DNA from: Haplomitrium mnioides
Lineage: Eukaryota > Marchantiophyta > Haplomitriopsida > Calobryales
Length of the DNA: 32,482 bases
NCBI GenBank assembly: GCA_049999725.1
Contig: JBNGIS010023063.1
Location: 1 to 32,482 of the forward strand
Direction: 5' to 3'
The notes beneath the pieces are model-generated. The model was not told the DNA's origin. It saw nothing but the letters and a program-made list of their open reading frames with translations, and ran no database searches. Below are positions 10,080 through 19,892 of the stretch, in pieces (position 1 is the stretch's first letter; every line of letters begins with the position of its first letter). The translations under genes were made by a program, and so were the position numbers.

Positions 10080-11639
10080 GATCCTTCGGTTCAATCCTGA
10101 GCGTCCCGTGCGAATAATACTGCTTGGCTGCTCTGGACTTCCCAAGGTTGGCTCGTGGCATGGTGGCAAGGAACAGAACACTTGGAAGAAAAAACTTACA
10201 AACAAAGAGCAAGGTACTTCCACAGACACTTCCAAACACGAAAATTGAGACACAATAGAGCTTCACATGATTAGCATTTACAGGGGCAACAAAGGCTGTA
10301 CCATCTAATGTGGAAAGGCTGAGGTAGCCATGGGGATAGACAACTGTCACCCTGTAAGGGCCACACCAATGTGTAGTAAACTTTGGGGCAAAATGTAAAA
10401 ATCTCATGTCAAACACCAAAACCAGGTCATCGGCCACAAATGTGTGCCTCGTAATTGTTTTATCATGGGAAAGCTTGATGTGGTTTTGATAGGAAAAACG
10501 CAAATCAGAGGCTTGAATCCTATCCTCTTGCAATTGTTCTAAGGTTGTCAGCTGGTGTTTCAAGGACTCTAAGGGTCCTAATCGATTTGAAATGGCAACC
10601 CGCAAGGAAGGGACTTGTATTTCAATGGGCAGCAAGGCCTCTTGCCCGTAGACTAGGTGGAAGGGTGTAAAACCTATAACGGCCTTGGTCATGGAGCGAT
10701 AGGCCCATAAGGCTACTGGTAAATGCTCATCCTAGTCAGATCTGTGATGCGAAACCGTTTTTGTGAGTATGGCTTTCAAAATCTTGTTGGTACTCTCGGC
10801 CTGACCATTGGCTTAAGGATGGTATGGCGCTGATGTGCGGTGGCGGATGGAGTACAAAGCTATGAAGGCCTCAATGACCTCATTCAAAAAATGAGTGCCA
10901 AGATCACTAACCAACTCTAAAGGACAGCCAGATCTGGTCAAGACTTGGGAATAGAGGAAGGAAGCAACTGATATTGCATTATCGGCATGAAGCGCAATAG
11001 CTTCCGCCCACTTTGAAACATAATCAGTAGCTGCCTGTATATACTGGCTTCGTCGTGCACGAGAAGGTGGAGTAATGAGACCTATGAAGTCCAGTCCCCA
11101 TTTCTCAAAAGCAGATAGGGGTAAGATAGGCACTAAAGGCATCTCTAGAATATGAGTAGGTTAACTTGTTCTCTGGTAGGCGTCACATATGCGAGCAAAT
11201 GTGTGGGAGTCTGCAAATAACGTAGGCCACCAATAACCAGAGCAAAGTACTTTTATGGCGGTGGTCTTGCTTGCAAAATGTCCTCCACACACAGAGGTGT
11301 GGCAGCTATGTAGAACCTGTGTGGTATGTGGTGGCACGAGACGTCTTCTCAAGACGCCATCCACACCCATTCGGTAGAGAATGCCAGAAAGAATTGTGTA
11401 AGGGGCAGCCGATCTGGTGAAGGCTTGCCAATGATCCGACCTGAGATGGGAAGGAAGAGTGCCACTTGTGAAGTAAGCAATCATATGGTTGTACCAAGGG
11501 TTGGCAGCCAACTGTTTGTATAGGGGATCCAATCTAACCTCGATAGTGAGCAAGGTAGAGACTTGAGAAACCCACAAGTCCATAAAAGTTTCGTCCGAGG
11601 AGTTGAGTTCAGGAACGCCAAGCATATGAGATAATAGAT
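10080..11639 (-). pseudogene. Element 1 integrase (zinc domain and DDE core), with stops
   Basis: The enzyme would insert retrotransposon cDNA. The HHCC domain lies at about 11160-11330: His and His in SCHTSVCGGHF, then ICDAY where the second Cys of CxxC is Tyr. The catalytic core follows at about 10730-11142: WGLDFIG holds the first Asp, VSDLGTHF the second, and GQAESTN the Glu, 36 positions later, the normal D,D(35)E spacing. Downstream, GFTPFHLVYGQEALLP is a typical Tat/Athila phrase. Stops interrupt the frame at 11161, 10813 (where HPQANGQ-type wording has TAA) and about 10731, without frameshift. The open frame continues across the LTR boundary as a Lys/Arg-rich tail to 9874, probably fortuitous. 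Inactive. Confidence 0.85.
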
Positions 11640-12132
11640 CACAGTTCCCATACTTACTGCTAGGTCGAACTTGGAGTTAAAAATTAAACTCTTAGAGAAG
11701 AAGGACCCAACGAGCGAGGCGGTTAGTGAGATCATGCTTGTTGATTATGTACTTTAAAGAGTCATGATCGACGATAAAAGTGAAAGGATAGCCCAGAAGG
11801 TAATGGCGAAATTTCTAGACTGCATGGATAAGTCCTAGGGCCTCTCGCTCAGTGACATTGTAATTTCGCTCAACCAAGCTGAGTTGACGTCCAGCATAAT
11901 AAATAGGACACTCTTTGCCTTCCTGAATTTGGGCCAGTACTGTGCCCGTGGCGATAGAAGAAGTGTCCACCATTACAAGAAACGGAAGAGACCAATCAAT
12001 AGGAGCTAGAAAGGGAAGAGAAGCCAGAACATCTTTGAGAGCTTGAAATGCTTGCTGGCAGTTCTCAGTCCAGACAAAGGGAACTGTATGCCTTGTTAGA
12101 TGATATAAAAGGGCAGCAATCTTAGCATAATT
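11640..12132 (-). pseudogene. Element 1 RNase H, with stops
   Basis: The frame continues from the RT and reads CPIYYAGRQLSLVERNY, NVTEREALGLIHAV, a stop, KFRHYLLGYPFTFIVDHDSL, then NRLARWVLLL and a stop. This is the usual connection and RNase H sequence of a Ty3/gypsy polyprotein: TEREALG with a catalytic Glu, and VDHDSL with the Asp. Three stop codons interrupt it while the frame is kept. At the coding end GNCDLLSHM matches the GNADxLSR phrase before the integrase. Its product would remove the RNA strand during reverse transcription. Confidence 0.8.
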
Positions 12133-13194
12133 CTAGCAATAACATCTGTAATAGACTGATTTGCCCAAAAAATGTTGGAGCTGCTTGATTGTGGTCGATG
12201 GGGAGAGAGAGAGGATAATGCTTACTTTCGTAGGATCTGGATGTAGTCCTTTCTCAGAGACAATATGCCCTAGAAGTACACCTGCTGGCGTAAAGAACTT
12301 ACACTTTTTTGGATTTAATGAAATGCCATATGCGCGGCAACAAGTGAAAGCAAGTTCCAATTTGGCAAGGTGCTGGTCTGTAGCGATGTACACTGTAAAA
12401 TCATCCAGGTAAATTTCAAGACACTTGTTTGGTCCTTGGAGAAGGGACTCAAATGCCATGAGCATGATTCTCTGGAATGCGCTTGAGGCATTGCAAAGGC
12501 CAAAGACTAATTTGTTATAGGACTAGCACCCCCAAGGTGTAGTGACAGTGGTAAGATGTCTGGAATCCAGATGGATTTCGATTTGATTATAGCCGGAAAA
12601 ACCATCCAAAAAACTATAACACTGTTTTCCAGCCACGTTATCCAGAATTGTGTCGATAAAAGGAATAGGGAAGTGTTCTGGAATGGTGGCAGCATTGAGG
12701 GTCTTGAAGTCACCACAGACTCTTACTTATCCATTAGGTTTTGGAACCACCACAATCGGTGAAACCCAATCTGTGAGGCCTGCGTGGGCGATGATGCCGG
12801 CGTAGAGCATTTTGGTTATATCTTTCTGTACCAGGTCTGTATATTTAGGATTGAGCCGGTATGGACGCTTTCGGATAGAAAGAGCATCCGGTCGAAGCCT
12901 GATGTGATATTGGTATACAGATGCTGGGATTCCTATCATCTCATCATATTCCCAAGCAAAAACATCAATGTATTTGTGGATTAGATGTAAGAAGGCCGGT
13001 TCTTGGGCCTCAGAAATTCCGTCATAGACCTTTAGACTTTTGTGTTCTGTTGGGAGAACTGGTAAGTCCTTAAATTGTACTTCTAGAAAATTACAGGTGA
13101 GAGAAAGATTGCCGAAAGGATCAAGAGTATCATCTTCAATTTGTGGGATCAAAAATCAAGAGGTTGTATCCACCAACGATAAATCTGTAAATTA
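12133..13194 (-). pseudogene. Element 1 reverse transcriptase, with stops
   Basis: The start, DVFAWEYDEMIGIPASVYQY, through GIIAHAGLTDWVSPIVVVPK, is the classic amino half of a Tat/Athila-type RT. The fingers and palm follow in the same frame: VCGDFKTLNAATIPEHFP, FLDGFSGYNQI, a LVFGLCNASSAFQ box, and the catalytic YLDD at 12400-12411, then KCKFF and LLGHIVSEKGL. In-frame stops lie at about 13192, 13156, 12727, 12532 and 12133; I found no frameshift. The catalytic aspartates survive but the polyprotein cannot be made whole. Confidence 0.88.
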
Positions 13195-13206
13195 CTTCTC
13201 TAGAGA

Positions 13207-13824
13207 TTAAGAGGATGGAGAAGGGGCCTGGGTATACATGGAAAGAACCACTCTCTGTCCTGGAGGTCCAATGGTCAGTGTCCCATCTGCAAAATCCAAT
13301 TGTGCATGGCTTTGTTTAAGCCAGGGACGCTCCAGAAGTAAGGGGTATTGATTTTGTTGCATTATTCGCAAGACCAGATAGTGAACCAAGTATTCCTTGT
13401 CAGCAAAGAGAGTGGGTACATTTTGGAGAACTCCAAGGGGCAGAACATCGCTGCCATCCGCAAGGCAAAGAACCAGAGATGTTTTTTGCAAGGCACTTGT
13501 CGAATATCCAATAGAGCTCATTGTATGCTCTGTCATGATATTAACTACTGAACCAATGTCCAAATGTGCCGCTGGAATCATGACACTATCTATGAGGACT
13601 GCGGTGGCTAGTGTCCCTGGGTCATATAAGGAGACCATATGGACAACGGATAAGGCCTCTTCATCGGGAGGCAGCTCTGCCATGGGAGGAGGGTCTGAAA
13701 CCAGATTGAGAGGAATGGAAGGAGAAGAAGAAGAAGGGTCCTCCATTGGAAGTGTGGAAGGTGTACGGCGCTTAGCTACCTTATGCTTGCTGGCCTTTAC
13801 TAAACAGTTTGCTTGGGCGAGCAA
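13207..13824 (-). pseudogene. Element 1 retropepsin, catalytic motif damaged
   Basis: A 205-residue open stretch with an acidic, Pro/Ser-rich start and a retroviral-type aspartic protease from about residue 70. The active-site triplet reads DIGS (residues 89-92), where D(S/T)G(A/S) is expected, and is followed by VVNIM, as usual in this lineage. The late motif, YPLLLGRPWL in relatives, reads LLLERPWL with Glu165 for Gly. Both changes should abolish activity. The frame opens directly from the truncated LTR at 13829, so the gag part is gone. The apparent start is not a true ATG. Confidence 0.8.
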
Positions 13825-13828
13825 ACTC

Positions 13829-14070
13829 TATTTCTGGATCCTAAAGAAGTTTTTTTCTACTTTAAATATAATAAACAAGTTTTTTTTTTTTACTAGATCT
13901 TATAAAAGTCTTTTGGTTGCATTTCTGAGAATCTTCCGTCCTTCTGTTTGGACAGTGTCCATTGTTTTCCAATTCCGCCATTTGCTTGATTGCTTTCTTC
14001 ATTTTCCTCGATTTCATCTTCCTTTGTTTCTCCTTGTGTGCGTCTTTAGATCCCATCTTGGACCCTAACA
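13829..14070 (-). repeat. 5' LTR remnant of element 1 (242 bp)
   Basis: It repeats 9841-10079 in the same orientation with about 14 substitutions and a poly-T length change, and ends in CCCTAACA before GTGAG. It lacks the remaining 3.6 kb of the LTR and joins straight to the protease frame. Confidence 0.9.
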
Positions 14071-14075
14071 GTGAG
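14071..14075. repeat. Target-site duplication GTGAG (right) of element 1
   Basis: Identical to 6202-6206 and immediately next to the LTR tip. Confidence 0.8.
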
Positions 14076-14558
14076 AAACATAGGAGGGTGGTATCGACAA
14101 CAACACTTGAAGGGTACAAGGTAGATAGAGGGTAAGGTGAGTAGGCAGGGTACCAACATCTTGTTGCAAAAGGTTGGATTTGTGAGGACTGGCAACACAA
14201 AGGGTGAAAATATGTGAATACACTACTTGAATTGTTTACTTAACTTTGATAGTATTGGTAGAGTTGTGAATTTCGTAGATCAACACATAGAGATATAGCA
14301 AGTGTGTTGTAGGAACAAAAGTATGTCAAGTCTGTGAAGTCCCTAGAAGGACAAGAGCTAAAACTCTACAGCAAAAATGACATGAAGTTGACATCCATTG
14401 GTTAGGGTATGAACACTCACTAGTGAAGGGCAGCAAAAGCATAATAGCGTAGGGCTGGTTCCTCCTATCCAAAAGAAACCCTTTTACAAATTTAATTTGG
14501 CGATGGGGAGGGGTTGCTTTGGGTGTTGTTGACTTAGCACTCACGACCTCAAGCCGAC
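14076..14558. other. Unassigned sequence between elements 1 and 2
   Basis: Continues the sequence left of 6206. It holds the second copy of the 37-bp shared segment (14504-14540). An 86-codon open stretch at 14326-14586 (-) has no recognisable motif. No homology with the matching part of the right LTR of element 2 could be seen here, so the left edge of element 2 is uncertain. Confidence 0.4.
14504..14540 (+). repeat. 37-bp segment shared with 1044-1080
   Basis: 35 of 37 bases match the copy at 1044. Similarity may continue weakly for about 20 more bases on the right of each copy. Confidence 0.5.
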
Positions 14559-16166
14559 ACTCTCCTTGAATGTGAATGAAAAACACTTTTCTAGTGCTCT
14601 TGGGATTGATCTCCTACACAAACCAAAGCAAAGACAAAAAGATCTTCTACACACACCAAAACCCATCCCCCCTTCCCCTCCTCCCTTAGCATCCTCTCAT
14701 GAAATACAAGCCAAAAGAATTCACTTCTCCTTCAAGTATTGTTCTATCTTTGAATGTCAGTTACCTTCAAGAATGAGTCTACCTAAATAGCTTGAGCCTC
14801 TAGAGCCTCTTGTTGAGCAATTTTCATTGTCTCTTTAATCCACCTCCACTCTTGATAGTCCTCTTGCACGAGTACACACACTTCAAATAAAGGGTCACCA
14901 AAACTCTCTCCTTTGTAGCTTGCTGCTTTCCTTGCCAAGAACAATCAAACCCCCAAGCTTCAAAGTGAGGCAATCTATACCACAAGCTCTTTTCCCCTCT
15001 TTCTTGCTTTCCATTATGATCTATACATAGAAGTTCTTGTTTTCCTCCATCTATTGACAGTGAGAAGTACCCCACTTTTATACGCATATTATGTGCCACA
15101 TTGTTTGAAATTCAATAACTGGTATGAGCGGCAAACGTCGAGTTAAATTGCCTTTTTTCCAACAAGATTGAAATCATGCCCATCTAACCTAACTAGCTCA
15201 AGCAATCGTTGGATGAAGAGAGTCCATGTTCCCTTTTCACCCTTTTAGTGTGTTCATCACTTGAGTGACGACACCTGTCATAATTCCTTAACGAACGACA
15301 ACGGAGCCATTGACGACCCAACACACATTAGAATTGACCCGATCATGCTGACCTGAAAAAGCTAACCCAATAGATCAGACCCAATGAAGATGACCCAATA
15401 GAGCACCGCTAGCTGCTGTCTTCAATGAGGAAGTTGGATCGTTAAGCTTGACAAAAAGGACAAAAAACTGTACAGAAGGATAATCAGACCCAAAAATTGA
15501 TTGGACTCGATAGAACAAATTCAATAGATCAGACTCGTCACTATTTTCAACAAGGAAGTTGGTATGTCACACTCGATAAAAAAAAGACAAAACCGTAAAG
15601 AAGGATAGTCAAACACAATAGAACTTGACCCAATAGATTAAGCCCAACAGAACTGAACCTGATATAGCTCTACCCTCCTCCTTGTTGATGGTGCATCCTA
15701 ATCTCTCCATCATTCTTCTTGATTCGAATTGTCGCAAGTGCACTTGGAGGTCTTCTTTCTACCAAGTCAAGCTGAAGTCTCTGTGGTTGAAGGCTACAGA
15801 CGCAATGCCCCCAAAATTGCCTCGACCTTGCATTCTGCCTCTGCTTCATCAATCCCATTAGTGCTCCCTTAGTCCTCAACCCTTTGCCACAAATTTTGTA
15901 CCCCTGAGATTGCCCTAACAATAGCTCTTTCGTGAGTCCTCATGTAATAAATCTGGAGGGCCTTCCGTCATTCCATCCTCCCAATTCCTGCCTCTTTTTC
16001 CCATTTCCCTTGCTGTTGAAAGGTCGAGTGATCACTTCCGCTCGATTGCATATTCTGAGCACTATGTTGTCTCTCAAAAGTCTACACGCTTGAAAATAGA
16101 AAGGTGTCATGGCTATGCATCTAAATTTCAAAAATTTGCACATAGTGCTTTGAACCCAAGTTGACA
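14559..16166 (-). repeat. 3' LTR of element 2
   Basis: Aligns through its length with 21906-23447 (for example TTTAATCCACCTCCACTCTT and AGAAGTTCTTGTTTTCCTCC in both). The right tip is TTGACA at 16161-16166. It contains a degenerate internal duplication: GAGGAAGTTGG ... ACAGAAGGATAATCA at about 15419-15490 and a relative at about 15543-15617. Confidence 0.8.
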
Positions 16167-16182
16167 TAACTCTCCTTTTAAA
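16167..16182 (-). other. Polypurine tract of element 2
   Basis: On the coding strand TTTAAAAGGAGAGTTA stands directly before TGTCAACTTGG, the LTR start. Its purine run and position fit a plus-strand priming site. Confidence 0.55.
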
Positions 16183-16379
16183 TATGAAGCATTTATGTGA
16201 ACATCCATCTGACCTCCTAATGGCAGACCCCCATATTATACTACACTTTGTCACTTCCGCTTCACCTAAACCCTAAAAAAATACCTATTTTTAATTTTAT
16301 GTAGCCGAATACCACTTGTACACATTTGTGGACTCTTAGCAAGTCACTAGCGGCTCCCCTCCATCTCCCTCTCTAATCA

Positions 16380-16700
16380 CATACCTCTTCATGCAATCAT
16401 ATTGTACCCAATTAGTAATCCTTCCCCCTTCCAAGGTTTCTAGCTCTGCAGATCCATATTGATGAAGCTTCTTAAGTACAAACGGTCTTATTTATCTAGT
16501 GTGCAACTTCCTTGAGAAATGCACAAATCTGATGTCATGCAATGACACCAGATCTCTATCTTGAACATCTACCAGTTTAAGCCTCTTGCCATGTTGCCTC
16601 TTCTACAACTTCTAATAGCCCTCTTATAACCCTTGGGCTTGTGCACAAATCTCTTCCAGAGCCTTCAGCTAATGTATTCTTTTCGTCATGCTCTGGTCTT
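16380..16700 (-). pseudogene. Element 2 integrase C-terminal remnant
   Basis: The coding strand reads LKALEEICAQAQG, KRQHGKRLKLVDVQDRDLVS, FSRKLHTR, a stop, IRPFVLKKLHQYGSAELETL. This is the tail of a Tat/Athila integrase: the LEEIxxQAQ helix after the core, the DLVxL strand, and the KLxxRWxGPFxVxxxxxxGAVEL strand pattern. Zinc and DDE core domains are absent between it and the RNase H fragment, so the element lost about 1 kb here. Several stops are present. Confidence 0.65.
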
Positions 16701-17118
16701 CCTCTAGCCTCCCCATCATATCTGGATTATTCACCATACATTTAAGAGCATTTTCGTCTATGTGAAAGATCACTTTGTAATGGAGCAAATAATGTCTAAA
16801 GTTACTCAATGAGTAGATGATCCCTAGGGCTTCTCTATTGGTTGCGGAATAGCTCTTTTTTGCAGAGGAAAACAACCAACTTGCAAAGTAAATGGGGTGG
16901 TCCGTGCCTCTCTCATCCAACTAGTTAAGCACTGCCGCTATACAAAAATCTGATACGTCATACATGATATGAAACTCCTTCTTCCAACTAGAAGGCTTGA
17001 GCGCTAGCACATTTGCAAGTCTCTTTTCCAACTCGTTGAAGCTAGAAAGCCTTTCAGGTGTGGGCTCAAAGTCACTGCCCCCCTTTGTCATTCCCATGAG
17101 GGGTAATGCCATGAGCAC
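16669..17118 (-). pseudogene. Element 2 RNase H, truncated
   Basis: Two open stretches separated by one stop at 16921. The first holds FEPTPERLSSFNELEKRLAN and EFHIMYDVSDFCIAAVLN (RNase H first strand, with its Asp). The second holds HPIYFASWLFSSAKKSYSAT, NREALGIIYSL, and FRHYLLHYKVIFHIDENALK (the TEREALG and VDHxAL boxes). It stops short after MMGRLEE, where the usual ARW...LLLQEF sequence should follow, and runs straight into the integrase tail, marking the internal deletion near 16700. Confidence 0.8.
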
Positions 17119-18026
17119 AAATTGGGCAATAAACCTCTTGTAATAGCCAACGCAAACCCAGAAAACCCTACACCTTCTTCATATTTCTTGGGGAGGTCAC
17201 TCTCATCCAAGTGGTAGCCTTCTTCTAGATCACCTTGATTTTCTGGTTGGATATTTTGTGGCCTAGAAGTACCCCTTCCTTTACTACAAAGAAGCATTTT
17301 TCTAGATGGAGTCACAACACTCTCTCCCAACAACATTAGAAGACGAGCCTCACATCCCACTTATGATCACAGATCTTTTTGTACATCCAAAGTCATTGAT
17401 GAAAATCTCCAAAAACTTCCTCAAGTATTCATAGAAGATATTCATCATCATTCTTTGAAAGGTCTCTAATGCATGATAGAGTCCAAAGAGCATCCTTCTA
17501 AAGGCAAAAACCCCTCATTTTGTGGCAAATTTTGTCTTCAACTAGTCTTTCTCTCTGATCTAGAACTGATTATACCCCAAATACCCATTCATGAAGTTGT
17601 AGATTCTTACTCGACAACTAATTCCAGCACCCAATCTCTGAAATGTTGAGGGTAATGATTTTTTTTGGTCACCTCATTGAGCTTCCAAAAGTCATGGCAT
17701 ACTGTGATCTTTTACTTTCCATCGAGCCTCATCTTCTTGGGCACCACCACTTAAGGTGACACCCATTCACTATTCGAGACTAGGTAGATAAAGCCAGCCT
17801 CCAACAACTTGTCGACCTCCTTTTTCACCATCATCAAGAACATGGAATTAATCCAATATTGGCGCTTCCGCACTGGTACAACCGCAGGTTCGAGGTCAAT
17901 ACAATGCTCTCCCAATTCTATAGGGACCCCCTTCATGTTAGTATAACTCCAAGGAAAGACATTGCTGAAATTTGTGAGGGTCCGAATCAAGGCCCACTCC
18001 ACATTTACAAGTAGACCAACTCCCAC
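17119..18026 (-). pseudogene. Element 2 reverse transcriptase, frameshifted, catalytic Asp lost
   Basis: It begins with NVFPWSYTNMKGVPIELGEH and KLLEAGFIYLVSNSEWVSP, a standard Tat/Athila RT amino half. Then come a stop, VVVPKK, and VCHDFWKLNEVTKKNHYP. Further down, in another frame, FQRMMMNIFYEYLRKFLEIF is followed by IND where V/LDD is expected, at about 17384-17410, so the first catalytic Asp has become Asn. Frame changes and stops are scattered. The enzyme cannot be active. Confidence 0.8.
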
Positions 18027-18540
18027 TCGGAAGGCTCACCCAACATGGATGATCACCTCCTTATGATACACTGCTCTTACCACTCCCAATTCATCCATCA
18101 AGAGAAGGCCATCCCTCTCTTCTAGTGTTGCTAGACGCAACCCTCCTTGCATCAAGTTGGAACTAGGAGGTGCCATTTGTGTCACCTGCCTACTTTTGTC
18201 TTGCTAGTAGGTGTGGCTCAACTAAAACTCCTCTTTCAGTTCTGCTCTTGTCCTCCCACTACATATAGAAGTTTTAGCAGACTCCTCGGTTCCTGATTCT
18301 ACTGCCATGCTCATTGGCAGCTCTATCTAGTTAACTACCACTACCCCTTCCCCCAACAGATCCTCTTCCATGGGCTTGTTGACCACCTTAACCTAGTAAT
18401 GGTACTCCGAGTCCTCCTCCTCTTCTTCCGACCATTCGCTGTCATATTCAGCCTTGGTTTGCATCTCTCTTTGGTGAGGTACCAGTCTATAGTGGTCTAC
18501 TATTCTTTCTTGGCCAAACATCAAGGTAGAATTGCCCCAA
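18027..18540 (-). pseudogene. Element 2 protease-RT linker region, decayed
   Basis: Lies between the protease end and the RT start. It shows only broken acidic and Gly-rich coding fragments with many stops and no recognisable domain. Confidence 0.4.
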
Positions 18541-18960
18541 TTGTGCATGACTCAGGCCTCATACAACCAAGGTTTCCCAATCAATACGAGGTAAGGAGAT
18601 GCTCGGGCTTGCCGTATCACTATATAGCTTAGCCTCAATTTCTCGCCACTAATGGTGGTTGGCACCTGCATGAGAGCGTCCAAGGGCTTGACTTATGACC
18701 CATCTGCCAACCTCATGATCCAAGCTGTGGGTTGGATTCCCTTACTCCCAATCATTGCGTAGTCTCCTCGATCATAATGTTGACTTATGCTCCCCTATCC
18801 ATTGGTACCAAAGAGAGTGTACACCTATCAATTTGAATGTCATTTTTAGGGCACTATTGCTTTTGCACACCAGTCTCAGATTAGTTTGAGCACCTACTTG
18901 AGGTAGCTTTTTTTGTCTCTTAGCTCCCATCAGCAACTCCCTCAATGGCCTTCTATACAA
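18541..18960 (-). pseudogene. Element 2 retropepsin, decayed
   Basis: Near 18775-18810 the coding strand reads VPMDRGA, a stop, then VNIMIEETTQ. This is the active-site region, where D(S/T)GA is expected and DRGA is found. At about 18545-18660 it reads LDALMQVPTTISG, then SPYLVLIGKPWLYEA, the late ILGRPWL motif with Lys for Arg. Spacing of the two fits a retropepsin. It is interrupted by stops and lacks a workable catalytic triplet. Confidence 0.65.
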
Positions 18961-19498
18961 TAGGCTATCTTTTTGTCAATTGTCCCACTTTGGTCGTGAT
19001 TGGGCAGTCTCTCACATCCGCTTGAATGATGCAGGGGGCTGATTTCATCACCTTGACGTTGGCCACCCTAGGCTCCTTGAATTCATTGGGATTTTCTAAT
19101 GCATATCACGTCTAGACCTACTTCAGGGTCTTCTTGGCCGCATCCTTCCCTTCCACTGCATCTAGAGCCTCTAGCTGCCTTCATACCTGCTTGGGATAAA
19201 ACTATTTTATCCCTCTAGTAATCTTAGTCCCTAAGTGATGGTGACCCTTGAGCCATAGCCTTCTCAGCCTTCTGCCCGTTCCTACATTTGTTCTTCTTTT
19301 TGTACTTAGCTTCTAATCGAGTAGCAACCCTATAACAATCTTCTAGTGTTGGGGTCTCCCAACCTAGCAACACTACTTCCTCCTCCTCCGACTCCAGCTT
19401 GGCCACCTCCTCCCATTCTAGGGCTATCAAATTGGCTGTTGCTAGCGGTGTAGGTTCGCGCATGCAGTTAAGGTTACCTTTTGTCTCTAGTTGAGCGA

Positions 19499-19876
19499 GC
19501 AATTCACAACTACATGCCTTTCCTTCTTGCATTGGAAACATAGTTCATTTTGCTATCCATGATTCTGCTTCCGTGGCTCAGGGCAATTCAAAGAGATGTG
19601 ACATGGCTAGCCACAATTCCAGCATACCAAAATGGTCATTTGGAGTAGTATGTTGGTAGCCTAGCCGCTAGATTGCCCCACTGCTATGCTTGTAGGTCTT
19701 CTTAGTGTTGTATAGGGTCCGCCACTAATCGGATACATCATTTCTAAGGCCTCCTCTTGCATATATTCAACTTCTTCATGCTAGTACTTGGAGGCCTCTT
19801 CTCTCACATAGGAATTGGCATTGGCTACTGCAAGACACTCCTAAGGATAATGGTTGTGCTTGTTGCACTTTAAACA
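19499..19876 (-). pseudogene. Element 2 nucleocapsid with three CCHC zinc knuckles
   Basis: Three CX2CX4HX4C motifs lie in one frame: 19835-19876 (CLKCNKHNHYP, stop, EC), 19583-19624 (CWNCG, stop, PCHISLNC) and 19499-19540 (CFQCKKERHVVVNC). Zinc knuckles bind the element RNA during packaging. Two of the three contain an in-frame stop. Most plant Ty3/gypsy Gags carry one knuckle, so three is notable. Spacing is 42 bases for each motif, with about 210 bases between the first and second. Confidence 0.75.
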
Positions 19877-19892
19877 TGCACTAGACTTCCAC

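Larger units (their letters stand above)
6207..14070 (-). mobile_element. Element 1: Ty3/gypsy (Tat/Athila-like) LTR retrotransposon, defective
   Basis: The element lies in minus orientation. It starts and ends with TGTTAG/CTAACA-type inverted tips and is flanked by GTGAG on both sides. Its 3' LTR (6207-10079) is full length; its 5' LTR is cut to 242 bp (13829-14070). The inside runs protease, RT, RNase H, integrase on the minus strand. Gag, the primer-binding site and most of the 5' LTR are missing, consistent with one deletion. No chromodomain is seen. RT and integrase wording (DVFAWEYDEM; YVSKWAEAIA) fits the Tat/Athila group. Over the shared 240 bp the LTRs differ by about 14 substitutions (about 6%), counted by eye. 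Confidence 0.85.

Noticed and set aside
13397-14068. 223-residue ORF (+) antisense to element 1 protease
   Set aside because: It is the shadow of the protease frame and the LTR remnant; the minus-strand reading has clear retropepsin wording.
14285-14330. TGTCAAGTC at about 14323 as the left tip of element 2
   Set aside because: Although similar to the inverse of TTGACA, the sequence after it does not align with the right LTR and the 5 bases before it (AAGTA) do not match AGTTT.
14326-14586. 86-residue ORF (-) as a small gene
   Set aside because: No motif, and it spans the 37-bp repeat and the edge of an LTR.
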